A stretch of DNA of 64,000 bases from Paracoccaceae bacterium Fryx2 (GTDB taxonomy: Bacteria > Pseudomonadota > Alphaproteobacteria > Rhodobacterales > Rhodobacteraceae): positions 3,103,501 through 3,167,500 of the forward strand of contig JAVSGI010000005.1 of the NCBI GenBank assembly GCA_032334235.1, written 5' to 3'. Every line of letters begins with the position of its first letter. The stretch's first letter is position 1. Below the pieces are notes generated by a model. That model ran no database searches. It was given only the letters and a program-made list of their open reading frames with translations, and was not told the DNA's origin. Both the position numbers and the translations under genes were made by a program. Shown one piece after another: positions 53,963 to 63,958 of the stretch.

Positions 53963-55684
53963 TCAGTTCTGCCAGGACTTGATCAGTTCGTCATAGGCGA
54001 TGGTTTCGCCCTGCGGCTTTTCGTTTTCCAGCTTGGCCACCGGCGCGCCGGGGGCGTCGAGCCATTCCTGCGGGTCTTTCGCTTCGTTCATCTTCGGCCC
54101 GATGTCGCCCTGCACGCCGGCGCGTTCCAGACGTTCCAGCACCTTTTCCTGCTCGGCGCAGAGCGCGTCGAGGGCTTCCTGCGGGGTCTTGTCGCCCGAC
54201 ATCGCATCACCGATGTTCTGCCACCAGAGCTGCGCCAGCTTCGGGTAATCCGGGATGTTGGTGCCGGTCGGAGACCAGGCCACCCGGGCGGGCGAGCGGT
54301 AGAATTCCACCAGCCCGCCAAGCTGCGGCGCGCGGTCGGTGAAGCTCTGGTGCTGGATGGTCGACTCGCGGATGAAGGTCAGGCCGACATGGGCCTTCTT
54401 CACGTCCACGGTTTTCGAGGTGACGAACTGCGCGTAGAGCCAGGCGGCCTGGGCGCGGTCCACCGGGGTCGATTTCATCAGCGTCCACGAGCCCACGTCC
54501 TGATAGCCGACCTTGGTGCCCTCGGTCCAGTAGGCGCCGTGGGGCGAGGGGGCCATGCGCCATTTCGGCGTGCCGTCCTCGTTCATCACCGGCAGGCCGG
54601 GTTTGACCATGTCGGCGGTGAAGGCGGTGTACCAGAACATCTGCTGGGCCACTTCGCCCTGGGCCGGAACCGGACCGGCCTCGCCGAACACCATGCCCGC
54701 AGCCTGGGGCGGCGAGTATTTCTGCAGCCATTCGATCGCCTTGGTCACGGCATAGACCGCCGCCGCGTCGTTGGTGGCACCGCCACGCGCGACGCACGAT
54801 CCGACCGGGCGCGAATTCTCGTCGACGCGGATGCCCCATTCGTCGACCGGCAGGCCGTTCGGTTCGCCCACATCACCCATGCCGGCCATCGACATCCACG
54901 CATCGGTGTAGCGCCAGCCGAGCGAGGGGTCTTTCTTGCCGTAGTCCATGTTGCCGAACACGCTGGTCGGCCCGCCCATGTAGGACATGTCGCGGCCGGT
55001 GAAGAATTCGGCGATGTCCTCGTAGGCCGACCAGTTCAGCGGCACGCCCAGATCGTAGCCGTACTTGGCCTGGAAGTCGTCCTTGGTCTTCTGGTCGTTG
55101 AACCAGTCATGGCGGAACCAGTAGAGGTTGGCGAACTGCTGGTCGGGAAGCTGGTAAAGCTTGCCGTCCGGTGCGGTGGTGAACTTGGTGCCGATGAAGT
55201 CGGCCAGATCGAGGTTCGGGTTGGTGACGGCGGCGCCTTCGCCCGCCATCCAGTCGGTCAGGTTGCGGGCCTGCTGATAGCGCCAGTGGGTGCCGATCAG
55301 GTCGGAGTCGTTGATGTAGGCGTCATAGATGTTCTCGCCCGACTGCATCTGCGTCTGCAGCTTTTCCACCACGTCGCCTTCGCCGATCAGATCATGGGTG
55401 ATCTTGATGCCGGTGATGGCGGTGAAGGCCGGGGCCAGCACCTTGGCTTCGTATTCATGCGTGGTGATGGTTTCCGACACCACCTTGATATCCATGCCGG
55501 CGAAGGGCTTGGCCGCGTCGATGAACCATTGCATTTCCGCTTCCTGCGCGGCCCGGTCGAGCGACGACATTTCGCCGACCTCGGCATCGAGAAAGGCTTT
55601 CGCCGCCTCGATGTCGGCCCAGGCGGGCACGCCTGTCACCATCAGCGCAAGCGCCATGGCGGTTGATGTGTGGCGTAGTCTCAT
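53963..55684 (-). CDS. glpV: Glycerol ABC transporter substrate-binding protein
   Basis: A 573-residue periplasmic protein with signal peptide (cleavage near AWA-DI) and a strong GGGAGGAG ribosome-binding site. The size and N-terminus (EAAKAFLDAEVGEMSSLDRA, MQWFIDAAKPFAGM) match the large family-1 type glycerol binding proteins of Rhizobium (GlpV). The gene order with two ATPases, two permeases and a DUF2160 gene matches glpSTPQUV. It lies after the DUF2160 gene and is separated from glpK by the strong inverted repeat. Confidence 0.9.
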   Translation of the reverse strand: MRLRHTSTAMALALMVTGVPAWADIEAAKAFLDAEVGEMSSLDRAAQEAEMQWFIDAAKPFAGMDIKVVSETITTHEYEAKVLAPAFTAITGIKITHDLIGEGDVVEKLQTQMQSGENIYDAYINDSDLIGTHWRYQQARNLTDWMAGEGAAVTNPNLDLADFIGTKFTTAPDGKLYQLPDQQFANLYWFRHDWFNDQKTKDDFQAKYGYDLGVPLNWSAYEDIAEFFTGRDMSYMGGPTSVFGNMDYGKKDPSLGWRYTDAWMSMAGMGDVGEPNGLPVDEWGIRVDENSRPVGSCVARGGATNDAAAVYAVTKAIEWLQKYSPPQAAGMVFGEAGPVPAQGEVAQQMFWYTAFTADMVKPGLPVMNEDGTPKWRMAPSPHGAYWTEGTKVGYQDVGSWTLMKSTPVDRAQAAWLYAQFVTSKTVDVKKAHVGLTFIRESTIQHQSFTDRAPQLGGLVEFYRSPARVAWSPTGTNIPDYPKLAQLWWQNIGDAMSGDKTPQEALDALCAEQEKVLERLERAGVQGDIGPKMNEAKDPQEWLDAPGAPVAKLENEKPQGETIAYDELIKSWQN

Positions 55685-55733
55685 CGTTGTCTCCTCCCAG
55701 AGATGTTGGACGCATTACGTCAGGTTTGCCGGT

Positions 55734-56006
55734 CTAGACCCAGCGGAACACCGCCACGGCATAGATCAGGCAACAGATCAGCGCCCCCCACAGGGGAGCG
55801 CCGAAGGCGGCAAGCCAGCCGATGTTGATAAAGGCCGAGCCCAGAAGCGAAATGAACAGCCGGTCGCCGCGCGTCGTCTCGATGCGCAGCACGCCGGTGC
55901 GGGGGGTTTCGGGGTAGCGGATCGCCAGGAAGGTGAAGATCACCAGCAGGCACGCGATGACGATGAAGAAGATCGCGGTCGGTGTGGTCCATGCCATCCA
56001 GGCCAT
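55734..56006 (-). CDS. DUF2160 membrane protein of the glycerol transporter operon
   Basis: A 90-residue protein with two or three helices (PTAIFFIVIACLLVIFTFLA; LFISLLGSAFINIGWLAAFG; LWGALICCLIYAVAVF). The start at 56006 (MAWMAWTTP) lies 4 bp after the permease stop; an ATG at 56030 would overlap the permease gene. The family is found only with this type of glycerol ABC transporter. Its role is unknown, perhaps a small accessory subunit (called glpU in Rhizobium). Confidence 0.85.
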   Translation of the reverse strand: MAWMAWTTPTAIFFIVIACLLVIFTFLAIRYPETPRTGVLRIETTRGDRLFISLLGSAFINIGWLAAFGAPLWGALICCLIYAVAVFRWV

Positions 56007-56010
56007 GATG

Positions 56011-56813
<803 letters not shown>

Positions 56814-56814
<1 letters not shown>

Positions 56815-57686
56815 CAGACACCGTCCCTTTTGTCGAGGTTGGTCATCACGGTGTAGAACACCCAGGAAATCAGCAGGATCACGAGGAAATACATGATCGA
56901 GAAGGCGGCGGCGGGGCCGAGGTCGAACTGGCCGATCGCCATCTTCACTAGGTCGATCGACAGGAACGTGGTGGCGTTGCCGGGGCCGCCGCCGGTGACG
57001 ACGAAAGGCTCGGTGTAGATCATGAAACTGTCCATGAAGCGCAGCAGGACGGCGATCAGCAGCACGCCCTGCATCTTGGGCAACTCGATGAAGCGGAACA
57101 CCGACAGGCGGCTGGCCTGGTCGATCTTGGCGGCCTGATAATAGGCCTCGGGGATGGATTGCAGCCCGGCATAGGCCAGCAACGCGACCAGTGAAGTCCA
57201 GTGCCAGACATCCATCACGATCACCGTGGCCCAGGCGTCAAAGGCATTGTTGGTGTAGTTGTAGCTGATGCCCATCGCGGCCAGCGTGTGCCCCAGCAGA
57301 CCGATGTCCACCCGCCCGAAGATCTGCCAGATGGTGCCGACCACGTTGAACGGGATCAAGAGTGGCAGCGCCATCAGCACAAGGCAGACCGAGGCCCAGA
57401 ACCCTTTCTTGGGCATGTTCAGCGCGATGAAGATGCCCAGAGGCACCTCGATCAGCAGGATGATGCCGGAAAACATGAACTGCCGCCACAGCGCCTGATG
57501 CAGGCGGTCGGAGGCGATCATTTCCTCGAACCACTCCAGCCCGGCCCAGAAGAACTGGTTGTTGCCGAACGTGTCCTGCACCGAGTAGTTGACCACCGTC
57601 ATCAGCGGAATCACCGCCGAGAACGCCACCAGCACCAGCACCGGCAGCACCAGGAACCACGCCTTGTTGTTCTGCGTCTTGTCCAT
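56814..57686 (-). CDS. glpP: Glycerol ABC transporter permease
   Basis: A 290-residue MalF-type permease with six helices, an N-terminal segment (FLVLPVLVLVAFSAVIPLMT) and the EAA loop YQAAKIDQASRLSVFRFIELP. It overlaps glpT and glpQ by one base each. The sequence and order are those of the rhizobial glycerol transporter. Confidence 0.9.
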
Positions 57687-58777
57687 CAGGCGGCCCTTTC
57701 CAGCTGCGATTTCGGGGCAACGCGCCAGTCGTCGGCGTAGACGTTGATCTTTTGCGGCGCAAAGCTGACGCGGGTAAGGTCGGCACCGATGGCCATGCCT
57801 TCGGGGGCGATCAGGTTGAAGGGCTGGCCGAACACCTCGCCGCGCAGGATGCGGTGGCGGCCGACGTCCTCGATGCGGCGCAGGGTGATGGGGAGGCCCG
57901 CTTCATCGGTCAGGCTGGCGAATTCGGGGCGGATGCCGATCTGGGTGCGGCCCTTTTGCGCGGCATAGGTTGCGCCCAGCGGGACGGAATGGCCCTGCAC
58001 GATGGCGCGCGACCCGTCAATTTCGGCGTCGAGCAGGTTCATGCCCGGCGAGCCGATGAAATAGCCGACAAAGGTGTGCGCGGGGGTTTCGAACAGTTCC
58101 TCCGGCGTGCCCATCTGCACCACGCGGCCGTCATACATCACCACCACCTTGTCGGCGAAGGTCAGCGCCTCGGTCTGGTCGTGGGTGACGTAGATCATGG
58201 TGTGGCCGAACTCGCGGTGCAGGCTTTTCAACTGGGTGCGGAGTTCCCATTTCATGTGCGGGTCGATCACGGTCAGCGGTTCGTCGAACAGGATGGCGTT
58301 CACGTCCTCGCGCACCATGCCGCGGCCGAGGCTGATCTTCTGCTTGGCGTCGGCGGTCAGGCCGCGCGCCTTGTGGTTCAGCCGCGCCTCCATCCCGATC
58401 ATCGCGGCGATCTGCTGCACGCGGGCCTTGATGTAGGCCGCATCCATGCCGCGGTTGCGCAGCGGGAAGGCAAGGTTGTCGCGCACCGTCATGGTGTCGT
58501 AGACCACGGGAAACTGGAAGACCTGCGCGATGTTGCGCTCTGCGGTGGGGGCGTCGGTCACGTCGGTGTCGCCAAACAGCACCCGGCCGTGGCTGGGGCG
58601 CACAAGGCCCGAGATGATGTTCAGCAGGGTGGTCTTGCCGCAGCCGGACGAGCCCAGCAGCGCATAGGCCCCGCCGTCCTGCCAGACGTGATCCATCTCT
58701 TTCAGGGCAAAGTCGATCTCGCCGCGCGGATGCGTCATGTAGGTGTGGGCCAGCTTCGCAAGGGTGATCTGTGCCAT
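57686..58777 (-). CDS. glpT: Glycerol ABC transporter ATP-binding protein
   Basis: A 363-residue MalK-like ATPase with Walker A GSSGCGKT, Q-loop FQFP, Walker B ILFDEPLTVID and H-loop VTHDQTEAL, followed by the regulatory TOBE-like domain. The signature region is KQKISLGRGM, a deviation from LSGGQ that recurs in GlpT proteins. It works as a heterodimer with GlpS. It lies 8 bp after glpS. Confidence 0.88.
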   Translation of the reverse strand: MAQITLAKLAHTYMTHPRGEIDFALKEMDHVWQDGGAYALLGSSGCGKTTLLNIISGLVRPSHGRVLFGDTDVTDAPTAERNIAQVFQFPVVYDTMTVRDNLAFPLRNRGMDAAYIKARVQQIAAMIGMEARLNHKARGLTADAKQKISLGRGMVREDVNAILFDEPLTVIDPHMKWELRTQLKSLHREFGHTMIYVTHDQTEALTFADKVVVMYDGRVVQMGTPEELFETPAHTFVGYFIGSPGMNLLDAEIDGSRAIVQGHSVPLGATYAAQKGRTQIGIRPEFASLTDEAGLPITLRRIEDVGRHRILRGEVFGQPFNLIAPEGMAIGADLTRVSFAPQKINVYADDWRVAPKSQLERAA

Positions 58778-58785
58778 GGTTCCCC

Positions 58786-59874
58786 CTATGCCGCCGAAGC
58801 GTAGGCGGCGGGTGCCACCAGCGCGCCGGATTGGTCGAACAGATAGACATGCGCCGGATCGAGCCAGACGGTCAGCGCCGACCCCGGCGCCAGATCATGC
58901 ACCCCATGCACCAGCCCCACCCAGCGGTCGGGGCCATGATCGAGGTGCAGGTAGGTTTCGGACCCGGTGATCTCTGTCACCGCCAGGCGGCAGGAAAGCT
59001 GCACCGCATCGCCGGAATGGCGGTTCAGTTCCAGATGGTTGGCGCGGAAGCCGGCGGTGTAGCGGCCATCGGGCAGGGCGGCAAAAGGGCCGTCGGCGGG
59101 CGCATTGGCGGTATCGCCGAAATTCATCCGGTGGCCCTGCTTGAAGCACGACAGGAAGTTCATCGGCGGGTCGGAAAACACCCGCGCCGTGGTGGCGTCG
59201 GTGGGCATGCGGTAAACCTGCGGCGTCGGGCCGAACTGGGTGATGCGGCCCTCCCACAGGGTTGCGGTGCGGCCGCCCAGCAGGAGCGCCTCTTCGGGTT
59301 CGGTGGTGGCATAGACGAAGATCGCGCCCGATGCCTCGAAAATGCGCGGAATCTCGGCGCGCAGTTCCTCGCGCAGCTTGTAGTCGAGGTTGGCCAGCGG
59401 TTCGTCCAGCAGCACGAGGCCCGCGTTCTTGACCAGCGCGCGGGCCAGGGCGCAGCGCTGCTGCTGCCCGCCCGAAAGCTCCAGCGGTTTGCGCCCCAGC
59501 ATCGGGGTCAGCTTCAGCATCTCGGCGGTGGCCTGCACCGCGCGGTCGATCTCGGCTGTGGTCTTGCGCATCAGGCGCAGCGGCGAGGCGATGTTGTCGT
59601 AAACCGTCATTGCCGGGTAGTTGATGAACTGCTGGTAGACCATCGCCACCTTGCGGCCCTGCACGCGCATTCCGGTGACATCGGCACCGTTCCACAGGAT
59701 GCGCCCGGTGGTGGGCGCATCGAGCCCCGCCATCAGCCGCATCAGCGAGGTCTTGCCAGACAGGGTGGGGCCCAGCAGCACGTTCATCGTGCCGCCTTCC
59801 AGCACCAGATCGGTCGGCTGGATGTGCATCCGCCCTTCGACCTGCCGCGAGACCCCGATGAATTCCAGCGCCAT
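58786..59874 (-). CDS. glpS: Glycerol ABC transporter ATP-binding protein
   Basis: A 362-residue MalK-like ATPase with signature LSGGQQQRCALARA, Walker B LVLLDEPLANLD and C-terminal TOBE-like domain. Walker A reads GPTLSGKTS (residues 35-43), with Leu instead of the usual Gly before Ser-Gly-Lys. The H-loop segment is YATTEPEEAL, where Thr replaces the switch histidine, so this subunit probably has a weak catalytic site. The start at 59874 is 10 bp after glpD, and a longer frame to 60012 lies within glpD. Confidence 0.88.
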   Translation of the reverse strand: MALEFIGVSRQVEGRMHIQPTDLVLEGGTMNVLLGPTLSGKTSLMRLMAGLDAPTTGRILWNGADVTGMRVQGRKVAMVYQQFINYPAMTVYDNIASPLRLMRKTTAEIDRAVQATAEMLKLTPMLGRKPLELSGGQQQRCALARALVKNAGLVLLDEPLANLDYKLREELRAEIPRIFEASGAIFVYATTEPEEALLLGGRTATLWEGRITQFGPTPQVYRMPTDATTARVFSDPPMNFLSCFKQGHRMNFGDTANAPADGPFAALPDGRYTAGFRANHLELNRHSGDAVQLSCRLAVTEITGSETYLHLDHGPDRWVGLVHGVHDLAPGSALTVWLDPAHVYLFDQSGALVAPAAYASAA

Positions 59875-59884
59875 CCCGCCCCCC

Positions 59885-61483
59885 CTATTCCGCTGCGGGG
59901 CTGACAGCCCCGTGCATTTTCGCCTGCGACATCCAGACGTCGATCCTTGCGATCTGGTCGGCGTCAAGCCGCAGCCCCAGCTTGCTGCGCCGCCACACCA
60001 CATCTGCGGCACAACGTGCGTATTCGCGGGTCATCAGCCAACGAAGTTCGGATTCGGTCAAGGTGGCACCGAAGTCGCGGCCAAGGTCGGCCTGCGTGGC
60101 CGCCGCGCCCAGCACGGTACGCGCCTCGGTGCCATAGGCGCGGATCAGCCGCGCGGCCCAGGCGGCAGTCAGAAACGGATAGGCTGTGCGCAAGGCGGCG
60201 GTCAGCGCGGCCACGCCGTCGTGCGGGAAGTCACCGCCGGGCATCGCCACCCGTGCCGTCCACGGCCCCTTGGCCTGCGGAAAGAACGGGGCGAGCTTGT
60301 CCAGCGCACTTTCCGCCAGCCGCCGGTAGGTGGTGATCTTGCCGCCGAACACGTTCAGCAGCGGCGCGCCGTTCCCGTCCAGCGACAGCACATAGTCGCG
60401 CGTGGCCGCTGTCGCCGATTTCGCGCCGTCATTATACAGCGGGCGCACGCCGGAATACGTCCACACGATGTCGGCGCGGGTGACTGGGCGGGCGAAGTAG
60501 TCCGAGGCGAAGGCGCAAAGATAGTCCTGCTCCTCATCGGTGCAGACGGCCGTTCCGGGCGCGCCCTGATGGTCGTGGTCGGTGGTGCCGATCAGGGTGA
60601 AATCCTGCTCGTATGGAATGGCGAAGATGATCCGGCCATCGGCACCCTGAAAGAAGTAGCAGCGGTCATGGTCGAACAGCCGACGGGTCACGATATGGCT
60701 GCCGCGCACCAGCCGCACGCCTTCGGCCGAATTGATCCGCGCGACGTTGCGGATGATGTCCTCGACCCACGGCCCGCCGGCATTGACCAGCGCGCGGGCC
60801 AGATGCTCGGCGCGACCCTCGGGGCCTTGGGTGACCACGCGCCACAGGCCCGACTCGCGGGTGGCAGAGGTGACGCGGGTGCCCACCATCACCTGTGCCC
60901 CGCGCGCCTCGGCGTCGCGGGCATTCAGCACCACAAGGCGGGAATCCTCGACCCAGCAATCGGAATACTCGAACGCATGTTCGAACCTGGGCTGCAAGGC
61001 CCGCCCGGCCGGATCCTGGCGCAGATCGAGCGTGCGCGCGGCGGGCAGGATCTTGCGGCCGCCGAGGTTGTCGTAAAGGAACAGGCCCAGCCGGATCAGC
61101 CAGGCCGGGCGGCGGCCGCGGGTCCAGGGCATCAGGCGCGCCAGCATCCGGGCCATCGGGGTGGCCCCTTCGAAGCGCATGTCGGCGTGATAGGGCAGCA
61201 CGAAGCGCATCGGCCAGCTGATATGCGGCATGGCGACCAGCAGGGTTTCGCGTTCCTGCAGCGCCTCGCGCACCAGACGGAACTCGAAATACTCCAGATA
61301 GCGCAGCCCGCCGTGAAACAGCTTGGTCGAGGCGCTGGAGGTGGCCTGCGCCAGATCGCCCATTTCCGCCAGCGCAACCCTGAGCCCGCGCCCGGCCGCG
61401 TCGCGGGCGATGCCGCAGCCGTTGATCCCGCCGCCGATGATGAAAAGATCGACCGTGGCCGATCTTGCGTCCGTCGGGCTCAC
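59885..61483 (-). CDS. glpD: Glycerol-3-phosphate dehydrogenase (FAD, respiratory)
   Basis: A 532-residue membrane-associated flavoprotein that oxidises glycerol-3-phosphate to dihydroxyacetone phosphate with quinone as acceptor. It has an N-terminal FAD site (DLFIIGGGINGCGIARDAAG), the STKLFHGGLRYLE signature, and a C-terminal DAO_C domain. It is the first gene of the operon, downstream of a 272-bp divergent regulatory region shared with glpR. Confidence 0.95.
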   Translation of the reverse strand: MSPTDARSATVDLFIIGGGINGCGIARDAAGRGLRVALAEMGDLAQATSSASTKLFHGGLRYLEYFEFRLVREALQERETLLVAMPHISWPMRFVLPYHADMRFEGATPMARMLARLMPWTRGRRPAWLIRLGLFLYDNLGGRKILPAARTLDLRQDPAGRALQPRFEHAFEYSDCWVEDSRLVVLNARDAEARGAQVMVGTRVTSATRESGLWRVVTQGPEGRAEHLARALVNAGGPWVEDIIRNVARINSAEGVRLVRGSHIVTRRLFDHDRCYFFQGADGRIIFAIPYEQDFTLIGTTDHDHQGAPGTAVCTDEEQDYLCAFASDYFARPVTRADIVWTYSGVRPLYNDGAKSATAATRDYVLSLDGNGAPLLNVFGGKITTYRRLAESALDKLAPFFPQAKGPWTARVAMPGGDFPHDGVAALTAALRTAYPFLTAAWAARLIRAYGTEARTVLGAAATQADLGRDFGATLTESELRWLMTREYARCAADVVWRRSKLGLRLDADQIARIDVWMSQAKMHGAVSPAAE

Positions 61484-61548
61484 GCTGGTCTCCCCCCAAT
61501 TCGTGCCGTGCGGCAGAGGTCACCCGTTTTGGCGGCGCCTGTCAAAGG

Positions 61549-61589
61549 AAATGTTCGTTTTTGGGCGAATTATGCATAAACGAATGTTT
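61549..61589. promoter_or_regulatory. Candidate GlpR operator in the glpD-glpR intergenic region
   Basis: TTCGTTT (61554-61560) and AAACGAA (61578-61584) form a perfect 7-bp inverted repeat with 17 bp between. The arms extend to 12 bp (61549-61560, 61578-61589) with two mismatches. The region is far more AT-rich than the surroundings and lies 66 bp upstream of glpD. DeoR-type repressors bind such repeated TTCG-like elements. Confidence 0.55.
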
Positions 61590-61755
61590 TTGATCATGGA
61601 TGCCGGTCATTCTGCCGCTGCATTGTCAATTTCTGCAGGTGCGAGCAAAACCGCACATCGACGCGGGTCGGGATTTCGGGTGAAAGCGCAATCTTTGCAT
61701 GACTTTTCGGGGCGGCTGTGGCACTGGGGGCAACACGGCAAGGACGGGGGACCAG

Positions 61756-62535
61756 GTGGCGCTCAGTTTCCGGCAGGTGGAGATTCTGGAAATTGCGCGG
61801 TCCGAAGGCCGTGTCGTGGTCGAGGTGCTGGCCGAACGGTTCGGCGTCACCTTGCAGACCATCCGCCGCGACCTGACCGACCTGGCCGAAGCCGGGCATC
61901 TGGACCGGGTGCATGGCGGCGCGGTGTTCCGCACCGGCGTCAGCAACATCGGCTACGAGGAACGCCGCCGGATGAACGAGGCCGCCAAGGCCGCCATCGG
62001 GCGGCGCTGCGCGCAGGCCATTCCCGACAACTGTTCGATGATCCTGAACCTTGGCACCACGACCGAAGCGGTGGCGCGCGAATTGCTGAACCATCGCCAG
62101 ATCACCGTGGTGACCAACAACATGAACGTCGCCAACATCCTTGTCGCCAATGACAGCTGCGAGATCATGGTGGCCGGGGGCGGGTTGCGGCGGTCGGATG
62201 GCGGGCTGGTCGGTGACCTCACGACCGAGTTCATCGAGCAGTTCAAGGTCGATTTCGCCATCATCGGCACCTCGGCGCTGGACCGAGACGGCGACCTGCT
62301 GGATTTCGATCTGGCCGAGGTGCGGGTGTCGAAGGCGATCATCCGGCAATCGCGCAAGACGTATCTTGTCACCGACGCGTCGAAGATCGACCGCTCTGCC
62401 CCGGTGCGGCTGGCCTCGCTGGCCGAGATCGACGCGCTGTTCACCGACGCGGCCCTGCCGGGCGATCTGATGCGGCGCTGCGCCGAATGGGGCACTGCGG
62501 TGCATGTGGCCGACCCCCGCGGCAACCCGGCCTAG
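61756..62535 (+). CDS. glpR: DeoR-family transcriptional repressor of glycerol genes
   Basis: A 259-residue regulator. The DeoR-type HTH lies at the N-terminus (VVVEVLAERFGVTLQTIRRD), followed by HLDRVHGGAV and a sugar-phosphate-sensing DeoRC domain with NLGTTTEAVA and MVAGGGLRRSDGGLVG. Glycerol-3-phosphate is the expected inducer. The GTG start at 61756 with a GGGGG run upstream fits the family start; an ATG at 61699 would add 19 unrelated residues. It is divergent from glpD and faces the operator candidate. Confidence 0.88.
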   Translation: MALSFRQVEILEIARSEGRVVVEVLAERFGVTLQTIRRDLTDLAEAGHLDRVHGGAVFRTGVSNIGYEERRRMNEAAKAAIGRRCAQAIPDNCSMILNLGTTTEAVARELLNHRQITVVTNNMNVANILVANDSCEIMVAGGGLRRSDGGLVGDLTTEFIEQFKVDFAIIGTSALDRDGDLLDFDLAEVRVSKAIIRQSRKTYLVTDASKIDRSAPVRLASLAEIDALFTDAALPGDLMRRCAEWGTAVHVADPRGNPA

Positions 62536-62659
62536 TCTTTTTTGCCGACGCAGGTCGGAAACAGACAGGTTCCGGTTCGAAATGCCCAAGAATCAGGGCC
62601 ATGGCCGCGACATGCTGCCCTGGACGCAGCCCGGCACCCCGCCTGAAAGACCAGAAAGA

Positions 62660-63958
62660 ATGAACCCCATGACATCGACTCCCGCCGCCTTCCCCGGTGT
62701 TTCCTGGCTGAAGGCCCCCGCGCAAGGCTCCGGGACGGGGATGGCCTCGATCGAGGGGCTGGTCACCGAGATCCTGACCGCCGTGCGCGAGCGGGGCGAC
62801 GTTGCGGTGCGCGCCTTTTCGGCACGGTTCGACGGCGTGGCCCCCGAGGCGTTCGAGGTGTCGATGGCCGACCGGCTGGCGGCGGTGGCAGAGCTTGACC
62901 CCCAGACCCGCGCCGATACCGAATTCGCCATTGCCAACGTGCAGGCCTTTGCCGCCGCCCAGCTTGCCACAATCCTGCCGCTTGAGGTGGAGCCGCTGCC
63001 CGGCGTGTTCATGGGGCATCGGGTGATCCCGATCCAGACCGTGGGCTGCTATGTGCCGGGCGGGCGCTTCCCGCTGCTGTCGGCGCCGATCATGACCATC
63101 GTGCCGGCCAAGGTGGCGGGAGTGGATCAGGTGATCGCCTGCCTGCCACCCAACGCACACCGCGCGATGATCGCAGGATGCCACCTGTCGGGCGCCGACC
63201 GGATATTCCGCATCGGCGGCGCGCAGGCCATTGCCGCCATGGCCTATGGCACCGAAACCGTGCCGCCGGTGAACAAGATCGTCGGGCCGGGCAACGCCTA
63301 CGTGAACGAGGCCAAGCGGCAGGTTTTCGGCCCGGTGGGAATCGACCAGCTTGCCGGGCCGTCCGAGATCTACATCCTTGCCGATGCCACCGGCGACGCG
63401 GCGATGATCGCGACCGACCTGCTGGCGCAGGCGGAACACGACGTGCGAACAAGGGTCGGGCTGATCACCACCCATGCGCCGCTGGCCGCTGCCGTTCGGG
63501 CCGAGGTCGAGGCGCAGCTTGCCACGCTGTCCACCGCCGCAACGGCTGGCCCGGCGTGGCGCGACCAGGGAGAGATTGCCATCTGCGCCGACGAGGCCAC
63601 GATGATCGCCTATTCCGACCATATTGCCGCCGAGCATCTGCAGGTTCACACGCTGGACGCGATGGGCTTTTCGCGCAAGCTGCGCAACTACGGCTCGCTG
63701 TTCATCGGCGAACTGGCGTCGGTGGTCTATTCCGACAAATGCTCGGGCACCAATCACACGCTGCCGACCATGGCGGCGGGACGCTATACCGGGGGGCTGT
63801 GGGTCGGGGCCTATGTGAAGATCGCGACGCATCAGTGGCTGACGCCGCAGGGTGTGCAGGCCGTGGCCCCGCCCGCCGCGCGGCAAAGCGCGTCCGAGGG
63901 GCTGGAAGGTCACCGCCGCGCCGCGCAACTCCGGCTGGACCGGCTGCAGCGGGGCTGA
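62660..63958 (+). CDS. Histidinol dehydrogenase family protein (possibly sulfopropanediol dehydrogenase)
   Basis: A 432-residue zinc- and NAD-dependent dehydrogenase of the HisD family. Recognisable are GCYVPGGRFPLLS, QAIAAMAYGT, KIVGPGN, the metal/catalytic LLAQAEHD and AAEHLQ segments, and SGTNHTLPT. No other his genes are near. It stands 124 bp after glpR, and catabolic HisD paralogues such as HpsN oxidise C3 sulfonate diols. The neighbouring glycerol regulon makes a C3 polyol substrate reasonable, but true HisD cannot be excluded. The start at 62660 is followed by a second ATG 3 codons later. Confidence 0.8.
   Translation: MNPMTSTPAAFPGVSWLKAPAQGSGTGMASIEGLVTEILTAVRERGDVAVRAFSARFDGVAPEAFEVSMADRLAAVAELDPQTRADTEFAIANVQAFAAAQLATILPLEVEPLPGVFMGHRVIPIQTVGCYVPGGRFPLLSAPIMTIVPAKVAGVDQVIACLPPNAHRAMIAGCHLSGADRIFRIGGAQAIAAMAYGTETVPPVNKIVGPGNAYVNEAKRQVFGPVGIDQLAGPSEIYILADATGDAAMIATDLLAQAEHDVRTRVGLITTHAPLAAAVRAEVEAQLATLSTAATAGPAWRDQGEIAICADEATMIAYSDHIAAEHLQVHTLDAMGFSRKLRNYGSLFIGELASVVYSDKCSGTNHTLPTMAAGRYTGGLWVGAYVKIATHQWLTPQGVQAVAPPAARQSASEGLEGHRRAAQLRLDRLQRG

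Noticed and set aside
61501..61755. Catabolite activator (CRP-like) site in the glpD-glpR gap
   Set aside because: Only weak TGTGA-like half sites are present and none forms a proper palindrome; the TTCGTTT repeat explains the region better.
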